Below are positions 24,301 to 39,300 of a stretch of 64,000 nt of DNA, in pieces. The DNA is taken from the NCBI GenBank assembly GCA_903813345.2, contig CAIIXF020000009.1, positions 27,998,740 to 28,062,739 of the forward strand, in the 5' to 3' direction. The number at the start of each line of letters is the position of its first letter. Positions within the stretch are counted from its first letter, which is position 1. A model generated the notes under the pieces. The model did no database searches. It was given only the letters and a program-made list of their open reading frames with translations, and had not been told where the DNA came from. Origin of the DNA: Owenia fusiformis. Lineage: Eukaryota > Annelida > Polychaeta > Sabellida > Oweniidae. The translations under genes were made by a program, and so were the position numbers.

Positions 24301-27300
24301 AGTGTATTCAGTGCTCTATTTTCTCCGTCTGAGTAAGTCCAAATATAGTGGAATTTGTGTCCCTAACGACAAATAAGAACTTCAAAAGTTGAAGTTGATA
24401 TTCACATGTTATGCCGACTCTTCAAATGTTGAGGTGATTTTGTCGCCCGATTGCGCTGGAACGGAGGATTGGCTCCCAGAATGCAACATGACACGTGCCA
24501 GCTTTCAAAATGCTGTTCCGCCATTTTGAAACCTGTCATGAGTAAATACGGTAACTGATGTTGCATTCTGGGAGTCAACCGTCCTTGGATAACAAACATG
24601 GCGATTCATGAAAACATTCATTCGATTTGGTAGGGATTTATCCATTATTTGCAGGTATGAAGCTTTGGATTCATTTATTGTGCTACTTTAGTGAACAGGA
24701 ATTATTTATCTACTGCTTGGGAGAGTTTGAGACACGAATCTTGTAAATTAGCTCATTGTGACAACTTGTGAACGTTGAGTTTTATTTTTGTCCCCCACTG
24801 TACTCAGAGACAGAAAACATGTTTTATATGTCTCTGTAAGCCTACCCCCATAAATGAGTTTTTTAAAATTATTATTTTAAAAATAATAAAAAACCTCAAA
24901 ATAACCTCACATTTATCATGAGCATTTATGGAGCCTATGGAAAGGGGGTTTTGTCACATAATCACGTCAGGTGATAATATGTTTTCACGTGGCACGTTAC
25001 TAAATCAGAATTACTTTCACATTTCACGTCCTTGATCATCAAAGTATTACAATCACGTTTCACGAAGATCAAATATCATTACATTCACGTTTCACAGCAT
25101 TAAATAAATCGCTAAACCAACCGTCCAATGGCGAAACACAGACTCAGCGAAATCACTGGTGTATAACAAAAGTGAACGTAGGATCAAATGTATTCTCGCT
25201 GAACGAAGTTTCATTTATTCTGAAAAAGTAGCACGAAATAACGAGACTGAACAGAGTCACGGAGGTCTCATAATTCAAAATACGATGTATATATTAGGCA
25301 ATGTTTATTGACTTCACGATGCACGGGGTTAACTTCATGAACGTCTGCATGGGCCTGCAGGACTTGCATTTCACGTTTCTCTTTCAATCAAAATCCACTA
25401 AAACGCTGCACGCCCAAACCCTTTCCATAGCCTCTTTATGGGGGTATGTAAGCCCATATGAAGCAGATATATAATTCAACAGTGATATAATTTGAATAGA
25501 TTATACATGTAATTTAAAACCTTAACATTTAAAAATAGATCTAATAGACTATGGTTTACAACTCATTTTAAAATTGAAAGGAACGTTCCTGGTTTATTAC
25601 ATTAGAAGACTCCTGTTTTCCTTTGTGCAACATGTTGTCCATGGTTAATTATCTGGTTTAGCAAATCCACAAATTAAAGTCACTCTGTCATTATCCCCTA
25701 AAACTTATCTGTCTTTAGCCTCATAATTTCAAAATGAAGTTGACAAAACTGAAAAGTGGATTGACAGTTGGGATCCGAATTGTTTCACTTTTATGTTTTA
25801 TTGATTTTAGAGCCAGTGCCAAGATGTGCAGTACACATTTGATTTGGACTTCTACAATGGACAGTCTTTTTTCAAGTGCCCTGATGGTGAGTCTTACCTA
25901 TTAATGTGGCAAATAACCACTTGTGTGTGAAGAATCAATGATGCTTGAAGACATGGATATTGTGATGTCTTCTTGGGAATATGTTTAGAACAAAATTAAA
26001 TACAATTATGTTGATAAGGTTATTTTTCTTTAATCGTTTAAAGTGTTTGATATCTTAGTTGTTGAAATTAATGCAGAATTAAGTAGATTTACTTCACTCA
26101 GGTCAAGTATATGATGCTTGTTTACTTCTAATTTTCCTGACAAATGAATTATTAGAAATTTATATCCCAGTTTGGCACTTAATTTTATGTCATTAGAATA
26201 TTTTGACTGCTCATTAGAATATTTTGACTGGATCCAGGATTTTTTTCTTTCATTCGCAAGAGATGGAACCCAATTTATTGTTACTTATTTTTATTTTTAA
26301 GTAATTTATCGGGGGAGGATGAAAAGTCCACTTTTATTTAGCTAAAAGCCAATTCACTGCAGATCTACTGACACACCTTTACTGAAAAGGAAATGGGCCC
26401 TCAATGTCTAAACATAGGTGTACCGTTTCACAAAATGTTATTTCAAAATATGATTAAAATATTTTTTTAGGTTTTTTAGGTTTTGAAGAATTTAGCCTGT
26501 TTACCATATAAAATGTGATACCAATATAAAAGTTGAAAAATATTACTTATTTCATCAATTATTAGTTTGTATATTTATAAAAATTCCTAAAAATCCTCAC
26601 TATGCAGATATACCTTGATATTGTTTATTACTTCCATTAAATCAGCAAATCAAATCACATGATTTCTAGCAATGATATAATAATGTATATTACTTCTATT
26701 ACAGGCTGGGACACCAGGGCAAACAAATGTTTTAAAGTTTTCAATACTTCAATATCCTGGGAACAGGCCAGGGAAACATGTGTCAGGTAAGAATGTTTTC
26801 CTAATGTAGGTTTATTTAGAGGACAAAATATCCCAAAATTTATAAATGAACCTCTCTCTATGTATTCTCCATTTTATGAAGATCATTATGAATTCTGGAG
26901 CATTCCTGCCATAGGTTTATTTTAGTTCTATTGGGCTATTCCAAACTATACAACACATCAGATTTTAGGAAGTCATGGAAATCAGAAACTTACTTTTGTA
27001 TCTATTATTACAAGTGCAATCTTATGAGAAAAAAGCCCTGTTAATGTTTGAAACCATGTGACTTTTGCTTAATGTTAATAGTGGCACTGTGAAAATAATA
27101 AGAATCACAAGAAATAATAGTTGAATAATAAGAATATATTTTCACACTTTCTACATAATACAGAGGTAAAAAACTAAGAGTTGAATGACAAATAAGGATA
27201 ACCCGACTTTATTTCTTTTGAAAAATGAAACATGTATATTTTCAAAAAAGTATTTACAGTATAATTCCAAAATATATGTAAGTCCTGTCAAGTGTCTCTG

Positions 27301-30300
27301 ATGACATCTATGCTATCATTCTATTATTCATTTTACTCAGGTATGGCAGTACGCTAGTGACGATCAATGATAAGAACAAGAATCTATTTGTTGGTACGGG
27401 CGTGTTGGATTTCTTTCGACAACTCTCTACCACTATAGAGGGAAAAACTGAGTCGGAGGTCAACAACCTTCTCAGCTCTTTTTGGTCAGGTTAGTTGACA
27501 TACACTCCCCTAGAAAAGTTTGGCAACTTTTTTTCCTTAGAGGGGGGTGTATTTTTGTATTATCAGGTAGTTTTTCGGTGAAAATTTCTAGGAGAAATAT
27601 GAAAATGTGTGGTATTTTAAAAGATTTGATTTAGTTTAGTCGAGAACTTATTAAAGCAATGCAATGAGCATTTTTTGTATTGCTTTTTAACTTCAACTGA
27701 TATTCTGACTAATGATCTAGCATCCTTTTAATCAGCTATGAAGCTATGAGGTAGTGAAGCATAATCTTAAAAATCTTAAACATAGGTCTAGTTGTGTTTT
27801 ACATTACTGTACACTGTGTACATGTATGGATTTTTGCAATAGAATCTGTTTAAAATTTATCACATAACACATGTTGTTAATACTTTCATTATAACTTTCC
27901 AGAATCCAGAATTCCTTTAGATTTTTCAATCAATAGTTGATTCTTTTTAATTTTAGGCTTTAATTGTGAAAACAATTCAACTGGCTGCACATGGCAAACA
28001 GGAGAGACAGCCAGTGTTTATGATGGATTTTGGATGACTGGACAACCTGACTTGGCCACAGGTAAGAGGGGACTTTATATACATATTTATATAAACTATA
28101 ATACTTTTAGAATGAATTAGTAGTTACCAATGATGGCTGATTTATTTGCACCCCTTTGTAGATTTAAGAGTTTGACAGATAACTTAGATTAAGATATGTC
28201 TATTCTTACACCTTTACACATTTTGTAGTATTTTAATACTAGATTAAGTATCATTTTAAGTATAAAGATTAATAAGTCTAATTTGGCACTGCACACTTTT
28301 CCATCATTCAGCAATATTGTTGGCACATCCCCATAAATAAATATGTCTACAAAATGTTTCATTCCAGGTAAATGTGTTGATATAAACATGCAATATGGAG
28401 CTAACTTCTCCTGGTCTGACACTGTGGGGGGTGTAGATACAGGCGTAGAAATCAGCAAAGAGTTCCGCTGGTCGTTCACGGAGTGTGAGGAGCAGAAGTT
28501 CTTCGTTTGTGAGACGACAGCTTGTCTTGAGGGTCAGTTTAGGTGCTTGGATGGAAAGAAATGTCTCGCGGCATCCTGGGTTTGCGATGGATTCCAGGAT
28601 TGCGATGATAGATCTGATGAAATCAACTGTGCAAGTGAGTAATTATGATATATGGAAATAATAGTCATGTTATTGAAATCATGCAATCTCATTGGTTGAT
28701 TCATAATAAACATTTTTTATGCCCTACAGTTTAAATCTCATGAAATCTCTCCCAAGATGCTAAGTAAATAGGTTAAAAAAGTACAACCCCCTAAACTTTA
28801 TTTTCCAATTCAGCCACCAGGCCAGAAATACATGTACATGTCCAATACATGCTAGTGTTCTTAACAGGGTGCTATATTAAACTCACCAATTTTGAGTTAT
28901 CCAGTATGGTACAAAATGGAAAGATCAATAAAGCTATATAAAATATATTGGTTCTTACATGTTGAGAAACATCAAAAGAAAACCTAAATTATCATCTCCA
29001 ACCAGCAGCCCCGATGTCATAAATTATCTAATCTGAATACCATGAAAGTGTTCGGATTAGCAGGTTTTCATATTTCCAATATTTTTAACATGGATGTCTA
29101 TAGAACCCAAATGAGGATTTACACTGAGAGGTTTTCAGATTAGAGAGGTGTCAGGATAATGAGGTGTCGGGATAATGAGGATATACATGTTTTACTGTAC
29201 ATTTTTTTTGATGTTGCATTACAGCATCTTGTGGTGGCAAACAGGAAGGGCTCCAGGGCACTATTGAGTCCCCAAACTACCCAAACCCCTACGAACCATA
29301 TGCAGACTGTGAATGGATCATTGAAGCCCCCCTTGGGTACAAAGTCCAGCTTACTGTAAGTTCATTTCAAACATTCACCATATGTGTCACAAGGGGGGGG
29401 GGATGTTTGAGTAAAGATACAAGTTTAAGAAAATTTATTTTGGATATACATGTACAGGAATTCATTTTTGATAAATACTGGTAAAGAAAAAATTAACTTT
29501 TTCAACAATTTAAAAAATTCAACTATTTTAAAGTAAGACCAGATGTAATAATTTGATGTAACATAATATTTTATTTACATTCACTTTTACAAATAAATGA
29601 TTTTATATACATTCATATGACTTAATGATATTTTATATACATTCACATAAATTTAATAATACTTTATTACTATTGTGTTTTGTAGTTTACAGACATGGAA
29701 ACCGAGCCTTATTTTGATTCAGTCAGTGTTTATGACATCAGGGGTTCTTTGGACAATCGGGAGAAAATTGGTCAATATTGGGGCCAGCAGATTCCAATTG
29801 TCGGATTAAGTGCCTCAAATTTGCTCCAAGTGAAATTCACTTCCGATCATGCAGATAACCGCAGGGGATTCAGAGCAACTTGGGTTGCCGGTAAGTTTTT
29901 AAATATTTTATTTTGTCCATCTCCTCAGGGATGGTGCTGGAAATCAAATGGGAGAGGGGCCTAAAAATTGAATTGAAAAATAGAATTAGACACAAAATTA
30001 TTTATGTTCATGTAGAGTATAAATATGGCCGTGAGAGTCGTACATGTAAAATTATTAATATAAAATTAATATAAATAAATATTGGGCCAATTAACACAAA
30101 ATACAATACCTAGGAAATTAATGGCTAATTTAAGTTAATTAGCTTCAAGAGTTTACAATTTGACATAACTGTTAATTAGCTCAATTGGATATATTATAAT
30201 ACCATCTCCAACTCATTTTCTTTGGCGAAAATAAATCTCCAACTGGTGGTGTAAGCTGGGGAAGGAGGTGAGGGAAAAGAATCGAAATGTATAACTTACA

Positions 30301-33300
30301 TTGATGTTAATGGATTTTTTAAGCACCTAGGGTCTAGGGAGAAAAACCCTCCAACTACAATCCTATCGATATCTCGTCTGAAGTCTCATCTCGCACTCTC
30401 GAGATTTAAAGCTTGATGTTTCGTTCAGTGTAACTTACCAGAAACATTTACCTGGGATAACCGGGGAATGGTCTTCTCAGGGCTTGTTCATACCTAAACC
30501 TTAACCGACTCTCACATTGCCATAAATGAAATTATTGTCAATAATTTGATTAAGAAATATACCCAGCAATGTCAGTTTGTTGTATGTATTTCTTCTGTTC
30601 CCCATTAATGTAGAGGGAGGCAAATTTTGGTCCCAAATATTTTCTTTGGTCACCAATTCTTTTCGCATGTAATAATGCATCACACATCTATGGAAACCTC
30701 CATATTAAAACTCCATGCTAGTGAGCCAGATGTCTGATTCTTCTGACAGTTTTTGTTTAAAGTCATGCTTAAGAGGCACTGGGTGGTAAAAATCATTTAG
30801 TGTTGATTTAGAGCTTGAAAATCTAAATCATTGCAGATTGTTTGAAAACTTAACGAGAATAATCGTATATAGTAACCAATAACATGTAGCTATTTCAATT
30901 TTTTTTACTCTTTTTAAACTTTTTTTTTTAAACTAGTTTTCTAAATGTTTATTAACACTTTTTATAAATGAATGTGTGTCAGTCCTCCAAAATTCATCAA
31001 AATACATGAAGTACAAATACATGTACACAAAAGTTTCATATTTCAGTTCTGTCCATTACATCAAAAAGGCTTTAATTTAAATACAAGTCAAGGTACAACA
31101 ACTTAATTTTGATTTCAATAAATTCACAATTTTTGAAGAAAAAGTCTTTCAAAAACAACTTTTCAAAATAGCATTTGGTAAGACTACAATATAAGCAAAA
31201 GTAGTTTTAACTTTACATGGGGCCTTTAAGACTTCCCATGAGCAATTACACTGTTTGCAATGCCATTCAATGATATCTTTGTAACACATTCTTCCTTTCC
31301 TTTTAGTTAAATAACATAAATAGTAAATATTAATTATTTTATTGGGTCATTATGATGTTGATAATTTTAAAATTATGTACCCTATTTATTTTAAGTCCAT
31401 TCATGTATTTGAGAATAAGAGAGACAAACTTGATCTTAAAATGAAATTCTTTGGTTGGGAAATTAGCCATATGGCCATGTGTTGAGTTGACATGTTGTTA
31501 ATCTTACTTTACAAACACTCCATGGCTTCATTGATTGCAATTTGCAGTGTGTTCAAAAGATCAGTGTTAATATATCATGTAATTTGTTACATGTAAAGAT
31601 ATTTTAGTCTTCAGCCTGTAACATAAAGTGGACAGAACACTCTTAATGGAAAGAGAGAGAAGGAGTGAATTTCATTTATGAAACCAGAGGAATAAACATT
31701 TTGGAATCAAAATAATATTTGTCGATTATCCAGGTTAGCAATTTGACAAATAAAACACTAAAAAAGACTGGGCATTACTTGTGTAAAGTTGGGAAGTTCA
31801 TTTAGAACATAAGTAATCCAGGAAACCAGGTGAATTGGTCTAAGTGGTATTGATGATATAGACATAAATGCCTCTAATCTATGAGGGTCTACTCATATCT
31901 TTGCTGATGTAATCATATCTACGCTGATGTACGCCAATCATATAATCGCTGATGTATCCCAATCTCTGCTGATATACCCCAATCTACGCTGATGTACCAC
32001 AATCTACGCTGATGTACCACAATCTACGCTGATGTTCTGCAATCTACGCTGTTGTACCCTTATCTACGCTGATGTATCCCAATCTCTGCTGATGTACCAA
32101 AATCTACACTGATGTACCACAATCTATGCTGATGTATCCCAATCTACGCTGATGTACCCTAATCTACGCTGATGTACCCCAATCTACACTGCTGATGCAC
32201 CCAATCTTAGCAGATGTACCCTTTACACTGATGTGCCCCAATCTACGCTGATGTACCCAAATCTATACTTAGGTACCCCAATCTATGCTGATGCACACCG
32301 ATCTACACTGATGTAACGTATCTAGACTGTTGACTGCAAATCTGCTGTATTCATGCTGGTACGCTGACCCACTATCTCTTATCATCGCCTGACTTTGAAG
32401 TGCTTTTAGTTGAAAGGTATCTGTAGACAAATTACGGACAATAAAAACTGGTGATACACCTACCTACAAAAATGTCTAACGCTGGTAAAATCGCAAAATT
32501 GAACAAGCAACATAATTGTGAGGTCTGTTTTAAAACATTTCCTTGTATTTCAACACTTGAATTACACTTCCATGTGCATGATGGAGCCCAAGTCAGGCTT
32601 CACAAATGCAAAGATCCACAGGGTAAGGGTAATTTGGTTATGCATGCCGAAGTACATACTGGTAAAAAAAAATTCAAGTGTGATTTTTGTTCAAAAACAT
32701 TTGCTCATAAATCTTCTCTTAGATCACATATTAGAAATCACACCAAGGATAGTCCTTATAAGTGTGATATTTGTCTCAGAGTCTTTACATCAAAGTATAG
32801 TTTGGGAAAACATAATCAGGTTCATTCGGGTGAGAGGCCATTTAAGTGTGATTATTGTTCAAAATCATTTATTCGAAATAGCCACCTCAAAGAGCATATT
32901 ATAATTCACACTAGGCCTAGTGAAAAGGACTTTAAATGTGGGCAGTGTAATAAAGCGTTTATATCAAAGTATAGGCTTGATATTCATGTCAAAAACCACT
33001 CTCTTAAAAAACAATTTGAGTGTCAAGTCTGTTTGAAAATGTTCGCACATATGTCTACTCTGAATTTACACTCTAAAATTCATACTGGAGAAAAAAGTTT
33101 CAAATGCAATGTATGCTTCAAAACATTTACACAAAAAAGCCATCTCCTTGAACATTCAAAGGTCCATTCTGAAGTTTACGACTTTAAATGTGACATATGT
33201 TCAAAACAATTCAAACACAAAGCAAGTCTTACTACACACATTTTACTCCATACTGGTGGAAAGCCTTATAAATGTGACATATGTCCAAGTGCATTTGCAC

Positions 33301-36300
33301 AGAAGGGTAACCTTCTGATCCATATGAAAATCCACCGAGCCCAGAAGGATTTTAATTGTCATATGTGCTCAAGAAGCTTTTCCCATAAGACTACTCTTGA
33401 TGGTCATATAAGATCTCGTCATACTGGTGAAACGCCATATAAATGTGATATATGTTCTAAAGCATATGCGCATAAAGAAAGTCTTAAATCACATTCTTTA
33501 GTCCATACTGGAGAAAAGAATTATAAGTGTGACACCTGCTCTAAAGCATTTGCCCACAAGTCTAAACTAAAAAGACATGTCAAGATTCATACTGGAGAGA
33601 AACAATTCAAATGTGGTGACTGTTCTAAAGAATTTAGTTGTAAGGGTGACCTTGTTCGACATATTAAAATGCATACTGGAGAAAAAGATTTCAAATGTGA
33701 AACATGCTCCAAAGGTTTTATCCGTAAATCTGATTTTGATCTACATATCTTATCCCACACTGGAGAATATAAATTTGAATGTGACTTATGCTCTAAAACT
33801 TTTTTACGCAAAAATAGCTTTAAAAGGCACCGAGGCATACATAATATCGATGGAGAGAACCAATTCAAATGTGAATTTTGTTCAAAACAATTTGCATACA
33901 AGGGTATATATCTTATGCATCGGCAGACACACACTGAAGAAAAGGATTTCAAATGTGATATATGTTCAAAAGGTTTTATACGTAAGGGTGATCTGGAACT
34001 ACATAAATTAGGTCACTCCGGAGGATATAAATATAAATGTGATGTCTGTTCCAAGACATTTTTATACAAGGGAAATTTCAAAAGACATTGTAAAATTCAT
34101 GAGGGAGAATAGGGCCCTTTAAAATATTAATGTATACTGTTACAATCAATCAAGCATAGCTCATTTTAAATATAGAGTGCTAACTTGTGTATTGAATGAA
34201 GCATGCATTGCATTGCATATTAGTGTATGGTATATTTACTTCGAAGTTCAACACAAATGTTAAATTGATTAACCTTGTTAAATTTTCATTGTATGATATT
34301 AAATGTTATAATATATGAACTTGAAATAAAAATGATTAATAAAAAAAAATGAAGCATGCATTGAATGAAACATGCATTTGATGAAGCATGCATTGAATTA
34401 AGCATACATTGAATGTAGCATGCATTGAATGAAGCATCCATTGAATGTAGCATGCATTGAATGAAGCATGCACTGAATGTAGCATGCTTTGAATGAAGCA
34501 TGCATTGAATGTAGCATGCTTTGAATGAAGCATGCATTGAATGTAGCATGCTTTAAATAAAGCTTCGTCAAATATTCAAATTATGTCAGAGGCATTAATG
34601 TTTTAGTACATATCTAGGATACCCCCATAAATGTGGGGTTATTTTGAGGTTTTTGATATTTCAGACATTTGTTTCTCAAAATTTGTTTTGAGTAACAATC
34701 CTAAATATTAAAAATCCTCAAAATAACCCCACATTTATGGGGGTAATCTAGGATAAAATGGGGTTTTGTAGTAATTAAATGTATTTTATTGAATTGTTTT
34801 AACTTTAATTAGACGAAGTTGTTTTAACATAATGCTTAAATAGATTGTTTTCTTTAGAAGTGTTTATACTATAAAGATTTAAATGGGACACATGTTCTAA
34901 AATACATTATAAAATAAATTTGGATATTCATCATTCAACATCATACAGAGTGGTCATAAAACTCATAAGTATGAAAAATTGTGTTTTTTACGAAGCATGT
35001 TCCGAAATAAATCTGGGGGTTATTAACAGAAACTTTCAAGAAATTTTAAAGTTAATTGTTCTCTTACTATGACAACATTATATCCATGGTTACAACAATT
35101 GATTTAGGAGTTCTAAAATTTACAATTTTTTTTGTTAATAAACCCCAGATTGAGTGAATTACAGTATGTGAAATATATTTTAGAGATCAATGCCCAATTA
35201 AACAAATAAATTACTGTTCAAGTATTTTAAACGAATGATTTATGTTGTAGTTGCTAGGTAAATGGTTCTATACAATAAATTTTTCCATTTTAATGCAACT
35301 TATAACATGCATTATATTGAATTGGTGGAAATAAGGACTGAAAGTATCAGCTCTAATTTCTCATTTTAAAGCTGTTAATTTTGTCGAGAATGCTGGTTAT
35401 TGTATAGTACTGTATATATACATTAAAATGCACAAAATAAATGTATTTTTAACATGGACGAAGAGTTGTGCTTATTTGTATTCATTGTAAAGACTGAAGA
35501 ACAGGGTATGTGTTGGTAGGTATATGTTTTCACTCCACACATGTTTGACATTGTTTGATGTTGTTTGACATTGTTTGTGCAATTTTGTTACATGGACCAT
35601 ATATCTATCACCACTTCACATTGACTAAGCCATTGTATTCACTACTCAGACATCAATAGTTGTGGAAGAATTTAGTCAAATTCATAAGTCAGCTTTTGAC
35701 AAGGGGTTTCAAATTCTAATAAATTCCAGGTAAGGATCCTCAAAATGCTCAAAATGGTAAAACTGCATGATTTTGAAAATAATTTTTAGCTGAGGGAGGG
35801 GGTTGAATTTTCAAATCTTGTTATATTTGTTTCTCACAAGGACACATCGTCCCCTATTATATTGGAGTATTAGACAGTGGACATATTAACAAAACCAGTA
35901 GTCCATTTGTTATCTAACACCAAGGTCATGACAGATATGTATATACAGGAGATAGGTTAACTGAGTAGCCATAAGCGTATCAGTTAATTATTAACAATCA
36001 ATTTGAAAGTCGTGACTTCGAGATATCTTCAATTTAATAAATCCCAAAGATAGCAACATGTTTATTTCATATCAGTGATCACTCGAAGTTATTAGCTGTT
36101 ATCTTCAGATGGTGCATTCATTTAATGTTCGATTCTAAATAATAATCTCACTAACTTTTGTAACATGTGAAAATTCAGTGTCTTAAATTTTTCATCCAAG
36201 AGAAAATGATTATAAAGTAAAATCACAATAGAATTTATGTTGTCCTTTTTATATATGACACCAATGGCTTTTATTTTTTTCAAATGTCTGAGGATTCTTT

Positions 36301-39300
36301 TCAACTAAAATTAGACAAAAAGTTTAGTTTCAGTTTTTATTTATACTGGTAGTTAAGGTTTAGTTTCATATGTTTTATCTAATTGTCTATTATCCTAAAA
36401 TCATATTTGGGTATTACAGTTTTTCCACAGAGGTAGTGATGAAGGCCACATGGAAAAGATATACAGGGCGTATCAAAAAAAAAACGCAACAAGTAGTTAT
36501 CTTGTAAAATCTCAAAACTGCAAAAATCAGTGCAAGGGCTAAATGCCAATGGAAGTTCCCCTGACTTGAGTTGTTGTGACTTTTTCTTTTGGAGCTAACA
36601 AATAATAATTACATGAGCATTAACACAGGTGCCAACAGACTATTGTTTTATCTCGTCTAAGACAATGTGGCGACATACATCCCATCAATGAAATAGCATC
36701 CCAGCGTCCCACTTTTATATCCAAATATGGAAACAAGATGTGTGGTAATACGGAGAAGGGTTACACTCTGAATGTAATGAACAAATTAATTTTGCATTTT
36801 AGAAATATTTAAGATATTAGAAATTGATTAAAGGACCCAGTGAATCTTTTGGGCAAGTATAGTCGACAGGTGAAATGCAATCAAAGAATCACAATTTCCA
36901 CTTGAGGCAATCATTCAATAGACATGTAATCTTCTTCGTAAGATACAATGACGCACATTCAACTATTTCTTGTTACATGATTACCTCATGTCCTGTAGCA
37001 AATAAACATGAAACAGCATGCTGTCAACAAATGTTCAAATACTTACTTAGTTGTCTGCTATATCGTTACACCCTTTTTTGATTGGATTACTGAGATCAAG
37101 GTGGAATCGTCACAATGTTTTGTTTATTTGGCACTTAGAAAGTTTGAAGAGTTTATATATTGTATTTGTGACCTCTTCTCTTTGGGTGTCCTCATATGGT
37201 GCTATGTATCACACCTTTCACTTTCAGATATCATTTAATGAGTTTCAAATTCCTAAATACAATTGAACTCCACTTTCATATGTCCATTTATAGGATAAAT
37301 ATCATAAGATAACAAATTCTTATGTCTAGAAAAATATTTCCCATCGCCCAAGCTATTTAGATTTTTGACCTCGCTTTTGCCATGTTTCACCCTACCCAAA
37401 TGTACCGTTGTTATCTCTCTAGCTCTGCAGAGCAGTATTCCAACTCCATTTAAAACAATCATGATTTAAATTACAGTACAGCCAGATGGTTGTGGCGGTC
37501 GCTTGACAGCTGTTTCCGAGAAACGTCATGTGACATCACCAGGCTACCCTGCCAACTACCCTGATAGTACAGAGTGTATCTGGAACATTGAGGAGACAAC
37601 GAGAACTGATATCATCACAGTGCAGGTAACTGGAAGAGGCATCACGAAAAATTATCCCATTCTCTCTACCATTGTATCATATCTTATAGACCATTTGAAA
37701 ATATTAAGATTATAAAAAATGATTTTTATAAAAATCAATGGGAAAGTTAATAAAAAATGAATACGATACCTTAAAGTGGAACACCTCTAGAAGTGGAACA
37801 CCTTTCAGAGTCCCAAGACTAACAGACTTAATGATAGATGAACCTCTATAAATGGAACACCTCTTGAGTAGAACACCTTTTAGAAGTGTTAAATGTGTTC
37901 CACACATTTTTTTCATCTTAGACACTTATCAATTACTCATTAGGCTACATAGACCACAACAGGAGCAGTCTAGTTTTATATATAGATTTCTTTGTTCAAA
38001 ATAAATCCACTATACATTTTTCAGTTTTCCGATTTCTTAACTGAACACCCTCATGACTTTGTGCGTCTTCGTGATGGAAATGGGCCAGCTTCCGCAGAGT
38101 TCAATAAATACACAGGGTCCCAGGTACCCCCTGTTCACATGTCAACCACCCCTGACATGTACATGAAGTTTGCCAGTGACTATGCATATAATTATAGAGG
38201 GTTCAATGCAACTTATTGGAAAGGTATTTATTATTGTTATTTTCTTATTTGTTTGGATATACATACACTGTAACCTGTGGCACTCTAATGCAAATACAAT
38301 ATTAGGTACATTTTTATCTATTACTAAATTCATAGGTTTCATATACTGTTATGTATAAAAGGAGTCATATGCTAAAATCATTAAAATACATTTACATACA
38401 GTGACAGTATGCTTCATATATATCATATGATGATCTTGAAATTGCCATAGTTTGATACAGTATATATGTGATATATCATTAGAAAGCACCGCATAAAACA
38501 TGTACATGTATGTTAAATACAATAAATTTTGGTTAACAATATCTAAGAGCTGATTCTGGCTTGTTTTTTGTATGATTGTATAATATGTAACATATGTCAG
38601 TGACAATCAAAAACAAGAACAGTACATAAGTTACGCTATATCACAAGTAAATAAACAATACAATCAAAATGTTTATCACCAGGATGTGACGTGAGCATAA
38701 TAGATGCCTGGGGTAAAATAGAATCCCCCGCCTACAAGGTGAACAACTACCCCAACAGCAAGGATTGCTCATGGACAGTCTCCCACCCCCAGGGTAGAGC
38801 ATTGACTGTCATCTGGGATCCCCTGTTCACAACTGAGAAGAACTTTGATGTGGTCCAGGTAGGCTCATATTCTAATACAATGTTTAGTAGATATGTGATG
38901 AATTTTTGTAAGTACCATATGTGATGAATTTTGTAAGTACCGTATATGGTTTTTTCCATTGGTGAGCAAAGTGAAATTTGAAAAATAGTTTTTTTTGTTC
39001 ACCTATAAATATGACATGGACGAATGTACATTTTGCAAAATTCCCTAAAACTGGAATTTTTTTATCATATGACTGTTCCCTGTGGCAGTGGTTATATTAT
39101 TATTATTATGGCTCAGGTATACTCGAGTTCCAACTCAACTCTGTTGATAAAGTACTCATAAATCTCTATGTATAAGCCCCACATTGTGTGACAATAAGTA
39201 CTGTCACAAAGCCAAAATTATGGAGGTATATAGCATCAAGTGTGATGTACCATTGGAAGAAGCATTCAAAGTTATGTACCCTTTTAGGGACACCTATAAT

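Larger units (their letters stand above)
21397..25810 (+). other. Intron 1 of the large gene
   Basis: No coding sequence supported. It holds two degenerate copies of a block beginning CTTTCGTCCTCCAC at about 21712 and 21912, a short inverted repeat at 24463-24590 (CTCCCAGAATGCAAC against GTTGCATTCTGGGAG), and a foldback element at 24843-25447. Confidence 0.6.
29891..37476 (+). other. Intron 8 (7.6 kb) hosting a nested gene
   Basis: The longest intron in the window. It holds a 20-bp minisatellite (31875-32320), a same-strand C2H2 gene (32472-34112), a 16-bp minisatellite (34345-34565) and an inverted-repeat element (34620-34745). 29891-31870 and 34760-37250 show no supported genes; a T-rich run lies at 30890-30940. 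A fragment starting CAGGGCGTATCAAAAAAAAA at about 36465 resembles a transposon end, but its partner end was not found. Confidence 0.7.

Noticed and set aside
33587-33952. 121-codon antisense frame over the zinc-finger gene
   Set aside because: Typical antisense shadow of C2H2 repeats.
36465-36500. CAGGGCGTATCAAAAAAAAA as a transposon end
   Set aside because: Looks like a Tc1/mariner-type end, but no inverted partner was found, so no element could be bounded.
37766-37910. Repeated GGAACACCTCTA words
   Set aside because: A few loose copies, too degenerate and short to call a defined repeat family.
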